From: JAHZKS01 sp047404135 | GTDB lineage: Bacteria > Pseudomonadota > Alphaproteobacteria > Rickettsiales > JABSSG01 | Assembly: GCA_047404135.1 (NCBI GenBank) | Contig: JBDOIT010000002.1 | Location: 1-64,000, forward strand | Length of the DNA: 64,000 nucleotides | Direction of reading: 5' to 3' | Shown: positions 41,901 to 51,272 of the stretch, piece by piece | Layout of the letters: each line of letters begins with the position of its first letter | Position numbering within the stretch: position 1 is the stretch's first letter | Program-made: the position numbers and the translations under genes | The notes under the pieces: generated by a model | What the model was told of the DNA's origin: nothing | The model's input: only the letters and a program-made list of their open reading frames with translations | Databases searched by the model: none

Positions 41901-42363
41901 AAAACCAGAGCCAGAATTCACACCGCAGATTAATCTAGGAACAGAGGTGTTTATAGCCGAGGATTATGTCGCAGATTTTGATCTAAGGCTTACCCTATAC
42001 CGCCGTATTGGGGATTTGCAGGGAGAAGAAGAAATTCAATCCTTCGCAGCTGAAATGAACGATAGATTTGGAGAATTGCCGGTAGAGATGGAGAATTTAC
42101 TTAATATCATCACAATCAAAAATCTATGCTATAAATGCAATATCTCCAAAATAGATGCTAGCGAAAAAGGATTCGCAATCACCTTTATAGATGGCGGCGA
42201 AAAGCTAGCTGATAAGATATTAAAATTCATCCTAAGAAGGCCCGAGAAAATCAATATTAAGCCAAATAACAGAATTGTGGTGATGAAAAACTTGAAAGAC
42301 CCGCAAGAACGCAGCTACTACATGGAGAAATTTGTAAAATCCCTACTTAGTACACTAAACTAA
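38953..42363 (+). CDS. mfd: Transcription-repair coupling factor Mfd
   Basis: Mfd removes stalled RNA polymerase and recruits UvrA. The 1136-residue protein has a UvrB-like N-terminal module (PGWDSTPYD, RGGIVDIF), the RNA-polymerase interaction domain (VVHHEYGIARFKG), the RecG-like translocase (GDTGFGKTEVA; IIDEEQHFG; LSATPIPRTL), and the C-terminal TRCF domain (LRLTLYRRI). It starts with TTG at 38953; AGGT lies about 9 nt upstream. It partners functionally with uvrB in this window. Confidence 0.95.
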   Translation: MLEKIFTNNKSIQIGNIVDGSYGYFTDKLSAAQDPDIIIITSDNNRALKIATEVQFFKPNTLLFPGWDSTPYDLVSPSKNILENRIHALSSISESKQNIIVTSIEAIIQKTISKDILNKNTMILSKGDYIDREELLNFLVSNNYTRSSTTNEPGEFSVRGGIVDIFTNGEKHGYRVDFFGDQIEKIKTFDAGTQTSLHEINSITIIPSSELILNDEYTSKFKNNLLNIAGPKIQDLNIFENLRQGIKVNAIEQSLPLFYKTSTILDYLNKPILVFDRFTDKDSEHIFKKIENAYQERKGASDLPASILPPEYLWITMNSYKKIISEKNVISLSLSEEPGSLKSLPLSTPPNFKILSQKNQGNKIKLFKEYLINEYKNNKNIILSAFTKGSQARLGKIMKDHDIVHKICENIPESFQPLLHVIVSPIDEGYLCPEYSFITEKNIFGNAISKLTKKRSNQVKNNSAPASFAMYELVVHHEYGIARFKGLETIDLSYTKHECIKLEYAGKDKLFIPVENINLITKYGSEDSTAQLDSLGTNTWAIKRERAKEKVKKSAAYLMQIAAQRHQKTADKLEIMPGLYEEFCSTFPYVETEDQDNAINAVKEDLGRAKAMDRLVCGDTGFGKTEVAIRAAFIAIKAGKQVALICPTTLLAKQHFKLFKLRLEKFQINVVQLSRLVSAKDTRKNIESIDEGRADLVIGTHALLNDRIKFKDIGLLIIDEEQHFGVAQKEKLKKFKENIHILTLSATPIPRTLQMSLTGLKDLSVISTPPVNRINTKTVITKFDELIIKEALIKEHQRNGKSFYICPRISDLEDIKRLLSRITPSLKIEVVYGKMPPTAIDKIMGDFCDGKFDILLCTSIIESGIDIPTANTMIVHKSDYFGLSQMYQIKGRIGRSNIESFVYFTFASNKAIKETTLTKLEVLQKNNHLGAGFSIASHDMDLRGYGNMVGEAQSGHIKDIGVELYQNMLTEEINKIKVGKEKTKPEPEFTPQINLGTEVFIAEDYVADFDLRLTLYRRIGDLQGEEEIQSFAAEMNDRFGELPVEMENLLNIITIKNLCYKCNISKIDASEKGFAITFIDGGEKLADKILKFILRRPEKINIKPNNRIVVMKNLKDPQERSYYMEKFVKSLLSTLN

Positions 42364-42617
42364 AAATGCAGATTCATACCCTATATAAACGTTGCACCGC
42401 CATCCCTTCTGTTGGTCTGATTTGTAAAAATTATCACATCACTACCAGATCAATTAGAATATGCGTGTTGTATAAAAACACCTAAAGTCACAACTTAACG
42501 CTCCAAATGTTAATGAGCATCAATAACCCCAAGTTGATTTAACCAAAAAAAAGACATACAATAAAATCATATAGACTTGGAGATAACGCTTCTTAAATAT
42601 TATTTATGAGGCTCAAG

Positions 42618-43562
42618 ATGCCAACAGGTTTTTCAGAAGCATTGCAACAAGAAATACGCTGTAAGGCAGGTTATGACTGTGTAGCACCTAATCATTCCTA
42701 CCATACAGCATCCGCAGATTTTGATGGAGATGGTAATGATGACCTAATTATATATTCACAAGACTCTATAATGTTATTTGCAAAAGGGCTAGGAAATGGT
42801 TCCTTTGAATCGCCCTTTAGAACAATTATCGAAGGCACAGAACTCACTTCACATGGAAAATTACCATGCAGATCCAGTATAGCGGTAGGTGATTTTAATG
42901 GAGATGGCAAGCCAGATATATCCATAACTGGGTTCGTTGGCAATTGCCCTAGTGTAGATAGCTTACATCTATCTTCAAAAACATTTACATTCTTAAATAC
43001 AATGGAATGGCCAGCAGCGCCACTGACCACAGAGACAGCAACCACTGAAACAGGCACTACTAGTACAAGTAATAGCATCACAACATCTAGCTCTACTTCT
43101 ATGTTTGAACTTGCACAAGACACCCCTACCTCTGACTCGATTATAGGAAGCTCCACACGTGGATCAACAGAAGATAGCGATATATTAGCAAGGTTAGGTA
43201 TTCTAGAAGTACAGGTGATGGCTCTACAAGAAGATGAAAAACCGAACACCCTAGAAATCATTAATCTATCTATTACTGCTCTTACCCTTGTTCTTGGAGG
43301 CATTGCACTAGTCTTAGAGCGTGACTTACTATCCCAAACATTCGGACTACTCTTAGAGCGAAACTCACGCTCCCAAACATCAGGGGACGCACTCCCCCAA
43401 AGCAATGATCTCACAAGCGTTGTTGTGGATCAAAACAGCTTGGAGTCCTCCATATCAGGAGAAAGCTCTGATTTAAGCCATGAGAGCATTGTCGTAGATC
43501 GAAACAGCTTGGAGTCCCCCATATCAGGAAAGAGCTCTGTTTCAAGTTATGAAGGGTTTTAG
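42618..43562 (+). CDS. FG-GAP (integrin-like) repeat protein with membrane segment and C-terminal repeats
   Basis: Two FG-GAP/VCBS units with Ca-binding DxDGDG loops are visible (ADFDGDGNDDLIIY and VGDFNGDGKPDISITG). They are followed by a Thr/Ser-rich stretch, a short helix, one hydrophobic segment (LSITALTLVLGGIALVL), and two small tandem repeats at the C-terminus. I start at ATG 42618, with GAGG 6 nt upstream (314 aa). No signal peptide is apparent. FG-GAP repeats form beta-propeller blades used in adhesion. Two blades cannot close a propeller, so the gene may be a truncated descendant or oligomerise. A role at the host interface is inference. Confidence 0.75.
   Translation: MPTGFSEALQQEIRCKAGYDCVAPNHSYHTASADFDGDGNDDLIIYSQDSIMLFAKGLGNGSFESPFRTIIEGTELTSHGKLPCRSSIAVGDFNGDGKPDISITGFVGNCPSVDSLHLSSKTFTFLNTMEWPAAPLTTETATTETGTTSTSNSITTSSSTSMFELAQDTPTSDSIIGSSTRGSTEDSDILARLGILEVQVMALQEDEKPNTLEIINLSITALTLVLGGIALVLERDLLSQTFGLLLERNSRSQTSGDALPQSNDLTSVVVDQNSLESSISGESSDLSHESIVVDRNSLESPISGKSSVSSYEGF
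43419..43556 (+). repeat. Two 69-bp tandem repeats inside the FG-GAP gene
   Basis: Units 43419-43487 and 43488-43556 encode VVVDQNSLESSISGESS... and IVVDRNSLESPISGKSS..., 23 residues each. A shorter repeated LERxxxxSQT element lies just upstream. Recent in-frame duplication of the C-terminal tail. Confidence 0.85.
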
Positions 43563-43628
43563 GAAAATTAGTCAAATCACGCATCTTATATAGATGCATA
43601 AAAAATTGAAAAACAGAAGCAAGCAATA

Positions 43629-43659
43629 AAAAAGGGTGGCTGTAACAGCCACCCTTTTT
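43629..43659. terminator. Bidirectional rho-independent terminator
   Basis: A perfect 14-bp stem (AAAAAGGGTGGCTG and its complement) with a 3-nt loop at 43629-43659 has A-runs on one side and T-runs on the other. It closes both the FG-GAP gene (+) and the porin gene (-). Confidence 0.93.
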
Positions 43660-43680
43660 ACTCTTAAGATTCTAACAAAA

Positions 43681-44964
43681 CTAGAAGCTTAACTTAGTAC
43701 CCATGATAAACGCTGTACCACTTGCTTTATTATTAGTTTCTGCTGCTGCGGTAATTGTTGCAGCGGTAGATGTACCAGCCCCACCAGCAACACTATCCAG
43801 AAGACCACCGGTGTTTGTCAATTTTGCGTCAAAGTGAGTTAATTCAGCATAAGGCATAATTCCTGCTGCTAGATGATAATCTGCACCTAAAGAGAAAACG
43901 TGAGATTTGTTTTTGCTCTTCTTACCGTAAATATACGTTAGACTTGTTACAACTTTATCAAACTCATAGCTTGCGCCAGCTGTTGCATAGTAACCTTTTG
44001 AAATATTAGCAATAGGTCTTTGGAATCCAGTTTTACCTGTGCGTCCAATAGATACAGCACCCTTCATCTTTTTGTGTGACATCATACCACCTATGTCAAA
44101 AGCAGAGATTTTGTTGGATTGAATACCATTGGTGTCATTTCTCACTTTACCTTGCATCATTACAGCAGATAAAGATGTAGCAATGTCATTACCCATAGTA
44201 CCTTCCCAAGCAAGACCAGCAGATACTACATTATGTGCACCAGCTGCTGCAGCACCAGCTGCTGCTACGCGAGGTAATGAAGAAGCGGAACCTAAGTTTG
44301 CTGAATCAGGTGTGTAAGAAAGACCAATTTGGAAACCATTCATTTTAGGTGAATAGTAGTTAATCTTACGAGCTTTCTCTTGAATAGCGTTATTAGTGAG
44401 AGTTTCAAAGTCTAGTGCATTGTCACCAACGTTCCAAGGAGTCAAATTGAATTCAGCAAAAGAAGCGGTACTAGCGACGCCAAACACTTCTGTGTTAAGA
44501 ATCTTGAACCAATCACCTGAGATACCACCTGTTGCTGTTGCAACTCTATCGGCACCAATTCTCATTGACTCAGACACATCGTTGTTGGAACCTAATTCTA
44601 CACGACCCATGTCCGCATGCTCCATCCACAACCAACTTCTGTTTAGTGCTGAGTTAGGATTTGAAGAACTAACAGTTTGTGCTCCAAGGCCAATATGTGC
44701 ACCATACTCTAATCCTTTAGCAGTAGAGTTTTTTGCTTCAACAAAAATTCGAGCTTCTGTATCGAGAGCAAAGTTTTTATTATTTGCTGTGAGCCTAGTA
44801 AGACCTTTGTTTTTTAAGTCTCTAAAAATAAGTTTAGCATCGTACTGACCCCCGATCTTCACGCTCATATCATTGTGCATTGATGGAGCAGGTCCACCAG
44901 CAAATGCACTTCCAGCAACTAAGCTAACTAAAGCTGTTGTTGCAAGTAACTTTTGTTTCATCAT
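43681..44964 (-). CDS. Gram-negative porin
   Basis: The 427-residue precursor has a Sec signal peptide (MMKQKLL, hydrophobic core, cleavage after AFA). It is followed by a beta-rich mature protein with VKIGGQYDAKLIF at the start, RVELGSNNDVSESM (the porin L-strand region), GFQIGLSYTP, and a terminal Phe (GTKLSF). This fits the 16-stranded general porin family of alphaproteobacteria. I chose the ATG at 44964 with AGG 7 nt upstream. Longer frames add a non-signal segment. It is expressed from its own promoter, has a strong terminator, and is probably abundant. Confidence 0.9.
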   Translation of the reverse strand: MMKQKLLATTALVSLVAGSAFAGGPAPSMHNDMSVKIGGQYDAKLIFRDLKNKGLTRLTANNKNFALDTEARIFVEAKNSTAKGLEYGAHIGLGAQTVSSSNPNSALNRSWLWMEHADMGRVELGSNNDVSESMRIGADRVATATGGISGDWFKILNTEVFGVASTASFAEFNLTPWNVGDNALDFETLTNNAIQEKARKINYYSPKMNGFQIGLSYTPDSANLGSASSLPRVAAAGAAAAGAHNVVSAGLAWEGTMGNDIATSLSAVMMQGKVRNDTNGIQSNKISAFDIGGMMSHKKMKGAVSIGRTGKTGFQRPIANISKGYYATAGASYEFDKVVTSLTYIYGKKSKNKSHVFSLGADYHLAAGIMPYAELTHFDAKLTNTGGLLDSVAGGAGTSTAATITAAAETNNKASGTAFIMGTKLSF

Positions 44965-45053
44965 AACATTACCTAATTTAATTAAAAAAAAACGATCTTC
45001 CTTCAAAAAAGACCCAACCCCCGCCAACAAAATTGTGGCGCATCGTTACAAAC

Positions 45054-45083
45054 ATTATACGCACTTACTTCCTTACCAGACAA
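45054..45083 (-). promoter_or_regulatory. Sigma70-type promoter of the porin gene
   Basis: On the minus strand, TTGTCT (45078-45083) and a perfect TATAAT (45054-45059) are separated by 18 bp. The 5' leader of about 80 nt contains a CGCCAC/GTTGGCG hairpin-like stretch that could influence mRNA stability. Confidence 0.65.
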
Positions 45084-45165
45084 GGACTAAGAAACTATCC
45101 GTTGGTACTTTCAAAAAAACTTCAGATTTTTTGTGACACAAAAACCACAAGCTTTGTTTACTATT

Positions 45166-45423
45166 TTATTTCAAAAACTTATCAACTCCATCTATGCAAT
45201 CTAATTCAAGCAAATCATCACACCCTCCTATATGGCGTTCTCCAACAAAGATTTGAGGGACCGTTTTTTGACCATTAGATCTATCTGTTAACTTTTGGCG
45301 CTTCTCTGGATCGTTACCAACATCTATTTCTTGGTAATCTGCTCCTTTGCTTTCTAAAAATGCCTTTGCTCTTATACAAAAGGGGCACCCCTGCTTTGTG
45401 TATATTGTAATTTTTTGTCCCAT
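45166..45423 (-). CDS. grxC: Glutaredoxin 3
   Basis: GrxC is a small thiol-disulfide oxidoreductase reduced by glutathione. The 85-residue protein has the dithiol active site CPFC in TKQGCPFCIRAKAFL, the cis-Pro TVPQIFVG, and the GG glutathione motif in HIGGCDDL. All are standard. It is divergent from uvrB (55-bp gap). Confidence 0.95.
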   Translation of the reverse strand: MGQKITIYTKQGCPFCIRAKAFLESKGADYQEIDVGNDPEKRQKLTDRSNGQKTVPQIFVGERHIGGCDDLLELDCIDGVDKFLK

Positions 45424-45478
45424 AATTCCCTATTTTATTATATACTGCACCAACGCAGATTTTAGGATATGAGATTAG

Positions 45479-47455
45479 ATGAGTAAAAGTCAATTTAAAA
45501 TAGATACAGCATATATTGCAGCAGGAGACCAACCCTACGCCATCTCTGCTCTTATCAAAGGTCTTGAAGAAAAAAAGAAAGATCAAGTATTGCTAGGTGT
45601 CACCGGATCTGGGAAGACCTTCACCATGGCTAATGTCATCAAGAAAACAGGAAGGCCCGCTCTTATACTGGCGCCTAATAAAACTCTCGCAGCGCAACTA
45701 TATATGGAGATGAGGAGTTTCTTCCCTGAGAGTCATGTAGAATATTTTGTTTCCTATTATGATTATTATCAGCCAGAAGCTTATGTCGCAAAGAGAGACT
45801 TATATATAGAGAAAGATGCATCGATTAATGATCAGATTAACATCATGCGTCACTCCGCAACGCGCTCTTTGTTTGAAGAAAGAGATGTTATTATAGTAGC
45901 GTCGGTATCTTGTATATATGGGCTTGGTTCTCCGGAATCTTATTCTTCTATGACAAGTGACCTTACTGTTGGCGCTAAAAAAGATAGAAACGAATTCTCC
46001 AAGGAGCTAGTCAGCTTACAGTATTCAAGGAACGATTTAGAATTGCTTCAAGGTAGATTCAGAATGCGTGGTGACACTCTTGATTTATACCCACCTCACA
46101 TACAGAACAAAGCATGGAGAATTGAATTTTTTGGAAATATTGTGGATTCAATTTCAGAGATTGATATTGTCACCGGAAAGAAAATCAAGAAGATGGAGAA
46201 AATAGTGATCTATGCAAATAGCCACTACATTTCCTCAAAAGAAGCAGTAAGTGCAGCAATAGAACATATAAAACGGGACCTCCAAAAACGCTTAGATGAA
46301 CTCTATGGGAATAATCGTCTAGTAGAAGCTCAGCGCCTTAGAGAAAGGACTGAACTTGATATTGAAATGATGATTGAGACTAATACATGCAAAGGAATTG
46401 AAAATTACTCTAGGTATCTAACAGGAAGAGCCCCTGGGGAACCCCCTCCTACGTTATTTGAATACATTCCTAAAGATTCCCTTCTTTTTGTCGATGAAAG
46501 CCATATTACTGTTCCACAACTTCATGCTATGTATAATGGAGATAGAGCAAGAAAAATCCAGCTTGTAGATTACGGATTTAGATTACCCGTAGCTCTTGAC
46601 AACAGGCCCCTAAAATTTGACGAATGGGATAAAATACGCCCGCAAACAGTTTTTATATCTGCAACACCTGCAAATTATGAGCTAGATCTTGTAGATAATA
46701 ATTTTGTAGAGCAAATCATTAGACCCACGGGGTTACTAGATCCAGTATGCGAAATCAAACCTGTTGAACATCAAATTGACGATTTGAAAGAAGAAATTAA
46801 AAAGAGAATAGCAATAAACCAGAGAACCTTAGTTACAACATTAACAAAAAAAATGTCAGAGAAGCTTGCAGATTACCTGATGGACCAAGGGATAGCGGTA
46901 TCCTATCTGCATTCCGAGGTTAACGCACTAGAAAGAGTAGAAATTCTAAACGACCTCAGAAAAGGACATATAGATGTAATAGTTGGAATTAATTTGCTGA
47001 GAGAGGGGATAGACATCCCAGAATGCTCTTTAGTTGCAATTTTAGATGCGGACAAGGAAGGCTTCCTCCGATCAGAAACATCTTTGATTCAAACAATAGG
47101 TAGAGCCGCAAGACATGCGGATGGAAAGGTAATTCTATACGCAGATACTATCACGCAATCTATAAAAAGAGCACTCAGCGAAACAGAGAGAAGAAGAAAC
47201 ACACAAATGGAGTATAACAAAAAACATGGCATTACTCCACGATCAATAATCAAAGAATTGTCAGCACCTATGTTTTCAGAGGAAAAAGAGGGATGCGCAG
47301 TTGAGGATTTTAATCCAGAGACCGATAAAAATGCATCCGATTATATTGCACTACTTAAAACACAAATGCTTGCCGCAGCGGAGGATTTGGAGTTTGAAAA
47401 AGCTGCAAAATTACGAGATAAAATAGACCTCATAGAGAAAAACAACTTGAAGTAA
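45479..47455 (+). CDS. uvrB: Excinuclease ABC subunit B
   Basis: UvrB is the damage-verifying helicase of nucleotide excision repair. The 658-residue protein has Walker A GVTGSGKTFTMA, the beta-hairpin region YYDYYQPEAYV, the helicase motifs (DESH; ISATPANYE), LLREGIDIPE and QTIGRAARH, and a C-terminal UVR domain (LEFEKAAKLRDKI) that binds UvrC. Complete. Functionally linked to mfd in the same window. Confidence 0.97.
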   Translation: MSKSQFKIDTAYIAAGDQPYAISALIKGLEEKKKDQVLLGVTGSGKTFTMANVIKKTGRPALILAPNKTLAAQLYMEMRSFFPESHVEYFVSYYDYYQPEAYVAKRDLYIEKDASINDQINIMRHSATRSLFEERDVIIVASVSCIYGLGSPESYSSMTSDLTVGAKKDRNEFSKELVSLQYSRNDLELLQGRFRMRGDTLDLYPPHIQNKAWRIEFFGNIVDSISEIDIVTGKKIKKMEKIVIYANSHYISSKEAVSAAIEHIKRDLQKRLDELYGNNRLVEAQRLRERTELDIEMMIETNTCKGIENYSRYLTGRAPGEPPPTLFEYIPKDSLLFVDESHITVPQLHAMYNGDRARKIQLVDYGFRLPVALDNRPLKFDEWDKIRPQTVFISATPANYELDLVDNNFVEQIIRPTGLLDPVCEIKPVEHQIDDLKEEIKKRIAINQRTLVTTLTKKMSEKLADYLMDQGIAVSYLHSEVNALERVEILNDLRKGHIDVIVGINLLREGIDIPECSLVAILDADKEGFLRSETSLIQTIGRAARHADGKVILYADTITQSIKRALSETERRRNTQMEYNKKHGITPRSIIKELSAPMFSEEKEGCAVEDFNPETDKNASDYIALLKTQMLAAAEDLEFEKAAKLRDKIDLIEKNNLK

Positions 47456-47926
47456 AGAGTTGTGCCTATAGAATACCATTAATAGCACACAGAGCTCCTT
47501 ATAAAAATCTTGTTTTCGCAAAAAAGCAAACGTACTATTTTCTATTGAGATCTGAAATATTTATCAAAAAATCTGCTTTCCTGTAGACTCCTATCCTTCA
47601 CGACGGGTACAAAAAAGCTACCTCAAAACCTCATTAAGAGATAGCCTTTATTGCTCTGCGCAAAATTTCTTGGGGGTTTATTTGGGGATTTAACTTTTTA
47701 TGCGGAACATCCAAAGCAAAGTAATTTTTATAGAAACACTATTTAAAATGCTGCCTTTATACAATCTCTTCAGGCTTAGCTTTTAGACCAAAAAAACTAT
47801 GACACAAACATAAAAGAAAAGTTTAACGCTAGTTTTCATACCCTAACCTCACAAATATGATAATTAATACCATTATACTGCAAAATGGTAAACTCTTCGT
47901 TAACATTAAAAATACACGCTTTTAGC
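47456..47926. other. Intergenic after uvrB, nothing identified
   Basis: About 470 bp downstream of uvrB and upstream of the rpsT promoter. Frames are short and broken. I see no terminator with a good stem and T-tract and no recognisable RNA gene. Confidence 0.55.
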
Positions 47927-47955
47927 TTGACACGCCCACAAAAACAAAGTAAAAA
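47927..47955 (+). promoter_or_regulatory. Probable promoter of rpsT
   Basis: A perfect TTGACA (47927-47932) is followed after 17 bp by TAAAAA (47950-47955), 36 nt before the rpsT ATG. The -10 is weak but the position is right. Confidence 0.5.
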
Positions 47956-47991
47956 AACGCCTAGTTAATTTCAAAAACGAGTAACAGATAA

Positions 47992-48255
47992 ATGGCTAAT
48001 CACAAGTCTTCAAAGAAATCCATTCGTAAAACAGAGAGACGCACTCTAGTTAATAGAATGGCTGTAAGCAAACTAAGAACAACTATAAAAAAATTAATTG
48101 AATTCATTGAAAAAGGTGACAAAAAATCTGCTTTAGATTTTTTCCCCCAAGCTCAATCTGAGATAATGAAAAATGTTACTAAAGGTTCTTTGAAGAAAAA
48201 TACTGCTTCAAGAAGAATAAGCAGACTAGTGGCTCAAATAAAGAAAATCGCCTAA
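47992..48255 (+). CDS. rpsT: 30S ribosomal protein S20
   Basis: S20 is a helical protein of the 30S body. The 87-residue product shows the typical MANHKSSKKSIRKTERR start, NRMAVSKLRTTIKK, and the GSLKKNTASRRISRL C-terminal motif. In alphaproteobacteria rpsT often lies close to dnaA; here it is about 10 kb away. Confidence 0.97.
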   Translation: MANHKSSKKSIRKTERRTLVNRMAVSKLRTTIKKLIEFIEKGDKKSALDFFPQAQSEIMKNVTKGSLKKNTASRRISRLVAQIKKIA

Positions 48256-48393
48256 TAATTCATTGTTCTTTTACAACCTATTTTCAAGATTCTAGACACT
48301 TTTCTTTTTTATAGGTTTAATAGATTTCCTTTATGACGCTATTGCATTATGTTTGGACTAATAACACCCCTGAACTAGATTATTGAAATTAGA

Positions 48394-49644
48394 ATGAAAC
48401 AATGGAAAATACTACTTGCATCTATTCTAGGTAACACCCTAGAGTATTACGAATTCTCAATTTTTGCAGTTTTTGCAGTGCAGATAGGTCAAGCATTCTT
48501 TCCCAGCCAAGAGAGTGTCAATCAAATACTACTCACATTAGCGCTTTTTGGAGCTGGTTTTTTATCTAGACCACTAGGATCTGCGATCTTTGGTCACATA
48601 GGAGATAAATTAGGCAGAAAGAGATCATTAATCCTCACTATAACAGGTATGTCCATTGCCACCTTTGGGATAGGTTTAATGCCAAGTTATAACAGCATAG
48701 GAATTATTGCGCCGATATCATTGCTGATATTAAGGCTACTACAAGGATTCTTTATAGGAGGAGAAGGAGCTGGATCTGCTGTTTATGTACTAGAACACCA
48801 AATGAAAATGGATAGAAATATCGTAGGTGGATTCCTAATAACATCTAATATTTCTGGAATTATCATAGCAAGCATAGTTGGTTTGATTATTACAAAAACA
48901 GTTGGATTGGATCAAGCCACATGGAGATATGCCTTTATAGCAGGTGGTCTAGCTGGGGTAATAATCAGCTATATGAGACTAACATTGCCAGAATCCGAGA
49001 AATTCAATAAATTAGAAGAATCGGAAAAACATAAAGTACCTCTGTTTAATTTGTTTACAAAATACTGGAAACAAGTACTTGTAGTAGTAAGCTTTGCTGG
49101 ATTTTCTTCTGGGGTTTCCTATATAGTCAAAGGTTACCTTTCTGTGCATTTCCAAAAATTCATGAGTTTGAGCCCATACACCTCTTTCTTATTGCTAATG
49201 TACACAACATTAATATTTGCTATTTTACCGCCCTTTTGGGGTATCTTGTCTAAAAGATATACATACAGAAAGCTTCTAAGAGTAACCTCCGTAGTCATAG
49301 CCATACTATACGTGCCAATCTTCATTTTGATCTCTACACCAAATTACTATGCCCTTATTGGGGGGCTAACTTTAATGGCAATGATTGCATCTGCCATACT
49401 AACGCCAACCTATATTTACTTCTCTGATCTATTCCCAACATCTTTAAGATATTCTGGCGTTGCTGTAAGTTTCAATATAGGTATAACCTTGATAGGAGGG
49501 TTCACTCCAGTGATGTCTACTTATCTTGTAGACACGACCTCTATACCTTATGCTCCTGCTTTCTATATAGTAGCTCTTGCGGTATTTTACTTAATCCTAG
49601 AATCATTCATGCATAGTCGCATAGAATATTTTGACAAAGACTAA
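48394..49644 (+). CDS. MFS transporter of the MHS (ProP-like) family
   Basis: The 416-residue, 12-helix inner-membrane proton symporter has the MHS signatures GNTLEYYEFSIF at the start, SRPLGSAIFGHIGDKLGRKR (loop 2-3 motif), and LLQGFFIGGEGAGSAVYVLE in helix 4. Family members take up organic acids, betaine or proline. Multiple ProP-like proteins are a well-known feature of Rickettsiales. The substrate cannot be read from sequence. Single-gene unit. Confidence 0.9.
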   Translation: MKQWKILLASILGNTLEYYEFSIFAVFAVQIGQAFFPSQESVNQILLTLALFGAGFLSRPLGSAIFGHIGDKLGRKRSLILTITGMSIATFGIGLMPSYNSIGIIAPISLLILRLLQGFFIGGEGAGSAVYVLEHQMKMDRNIVGGFLITSNISGIIIASIVGLIITKTVGLDQATWRYAFIAGGLAGVIISYMRLTLPESEKFNKLEESEKHKVPLFNLFTKYWKQVLVVVSFAGFSSGVSYIVKGYLSVHFQKFMSLSPYTSFLLLMYTTLIFAILPPFWGILSKRYTYRKLLRVTSVVIAILYVPIFILISTPNYYALIGGLTLMAMIASAILTPTYIYFSDLFPTSLRYSGVAVSFNIGITLIGGFTPVMSTYLVDTTSIPYAPAFYIVALAVFYLILESFMHSRIEYFDKD

Positions 49645-49779
49645 CTTCTCAAGATTTTCACTTCAATATAATTCTCCATCAAGTCTCTTAAGATAGCACC
49701 CTCTAGTTCATGATTGCTATTATTAAAATCTTATACTTAGCTATTTGGATCATATATCCACAATAACATTGATCGAGCA

Positions 49780-51270
49780 CTAGTTTTCTAAAAACTTACT
49801 CTTTAGGAAGTCTTTATACCACTCTACATCCAAATCTCGTTGTGTAACTTTAGTTACCAGCTCAGAGACGTCCATTAAGCTACCTTGCGAATGGATATTA
49901 TTGCGCAGCCATTTCACAATAGGTTTAAAATTCCCAGATTTTACATTCTCCAAAGTATCTTTATTCTCTGCCTTCATTTTGTCAAAAAACTGAGCGCTCA
50001 GCATAGAACCAAGCATGTATGTTGGGAAGTAACAAAATATTCCATTATACCAATGCATATCTTGCAAACATCCTTCTGCATCATTCTCTGGCTTAACGCC
50101 TAGATACTCTTTCATTTTATCATTCCACGCCTCTGGAAGATCTTCTAACGGCAGGCTACCATTCAGAATATCCCTTTCTAATTCAAATCTTAAAATCACA
50201 TGTAGAAGATATGTAACTTCATCAGCATCTACTCGTATCATAGAAGGAGTTACTTTATTTCTCATTCTATACATATTTTCAGCCGTACAGCCTTTTCCTG
50301 ATATACCCAGGATTTTTTTCACATGAGGCACAAGGAACTCACAAAATTCTTTACTACGAGATACTTGTATCTCCATAAGCAAAGATTGGCTTTCATGCAC
50401 AGACATTCCCAAATGACCGCCAACTGGCTGCAAGATATATTTTTCTGGAAGACCTAGTTGGTACATCGCATGCCCTGTTTCGTGAATAACACCCATCAAG
50501 CTAGATATAAAGTTGCTTTCATCGTAACGTGTTGTAATTCTAACATCTCTTGTTCCGCCCCCGCAGAATGGATGTACAGATTTATCCAACCTACCTAGCT
50601 TAAAATCAAAACCCAATGTCTTCATGCAGAAAAGACTCAGCTCTTTCTGCTTAAATTCATCTATTTTTTTTGGCTTGATATCCTCTTTCTTCCAGCTTTT
50701 TTGCTTTTCTACTACATCCTTCACAAACCCAGGTAAAAAGCTCTTTAAGCTATATACTATCTTCTCCAAATCATCTACACTCCTGTTAGGGTCATATATA
50801 TCTAACAATGCGGTATATGTGTCCGTATGTAAATAATTTGCCCTAGCATCTGCTGTATCCTTTACAAGGCTAACCAGGTTTTTAAAGGAAGGCAGTATAT
50901 GCTTGAAAGATTTTCTTTTACGTGCCTCTACCCATACTGTGCCGCACTCCATAGATGCTTTTGTTAGAGCTTCTGAAAGCTTGGAATCAACAGAAAGAAT
51001 AGAATCTCTTCCCTTCCTAATAAGCCTCAAATTCTTTTTTTCCCATTTTCCTAAGTTGGCAGTTTGGACATTTTCAAGCAGCTCTCCAAATCTCTTAGAT
51101 GACATAATTTTATGTGACAAGTCTTGCAGTAATGCCAACTCTTCTGACCTGTAAGGCATTACTCCTTCTGGAATCTTTGTTCTGGAATCCCAATGCATAA
51201 TCCCTGCAATGCTTTCCAAGTGACTTATTTTTTCTACTAAATCTGTTAATTGTAAATATGAACCTTTCAT
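49780..51270 (-). CDS. Metallocarboxypeptidase, M32 family
   Basis: M32 carboxypeptidases (Taq type) remove C-terminal residues from peptides. The 496-residue helical protein has the zinc motif HETGH in GVIHETGHAMYQLGL, the downstream VHESQSL with the third ligand Glu, and the RVDADEVTYLLH and DVRITTRY signatures. Family length is about 500. Likely role is recycling peptides, useful for an amino-acid-scavenging cell. It lies 2 bp after SURF1 on the same strand. Confidence 0.93.
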   Translation of the reverse strand: MKGSYLQLTDLVEKISHLESIAGIMHWDSRTKIPEGVMPYRSEELALLQDLSHKIMSSKRFGELLENVQTANLGKWEKKNLRLIRKGRDSILSVDSKLSEALTKASMECGTVWVEARKRKSFKHILPSFKNLVSLVKDTADARANYLHTDTYTALLDIYDPNRSVDDLEKIVYSLKSFLPGFVKDVVEKQKSWKKEDIKPKKIDEFKQKELSLFCMKTLGFDFKLGRLDKSVHPFCGGGTRDVRITTRYDESNFISSLMGVIHETGHAMYQLGLPEKYILQPVGGHLGMSVHESQSLLMEIQVSRSKEFCEFLVPHVKKILGISGKGCTAENMYRMRNKVTPSMIRVDADEVTYLLHVILRFELERDILNGSLPLEDLPEAWNDKMKEYLGVKPENDAEGCLQDMHWYNGIFCYFPTYMLGSMLSAQFFDKMKAENKDTLENVKSGNFKPIVKWLRNNIHSQGSLMDVSELVTKVTQRDLDVEWYKDFLKSKFLEN

Positions 51271-51272
51271 CC

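Noticed and set aside
44965..45030. Longer N-terminus for the porin
   Set aside because: It would bury the signal peptide behind about 22 residues, and it covers the transcribed leader that follows a good promoter.
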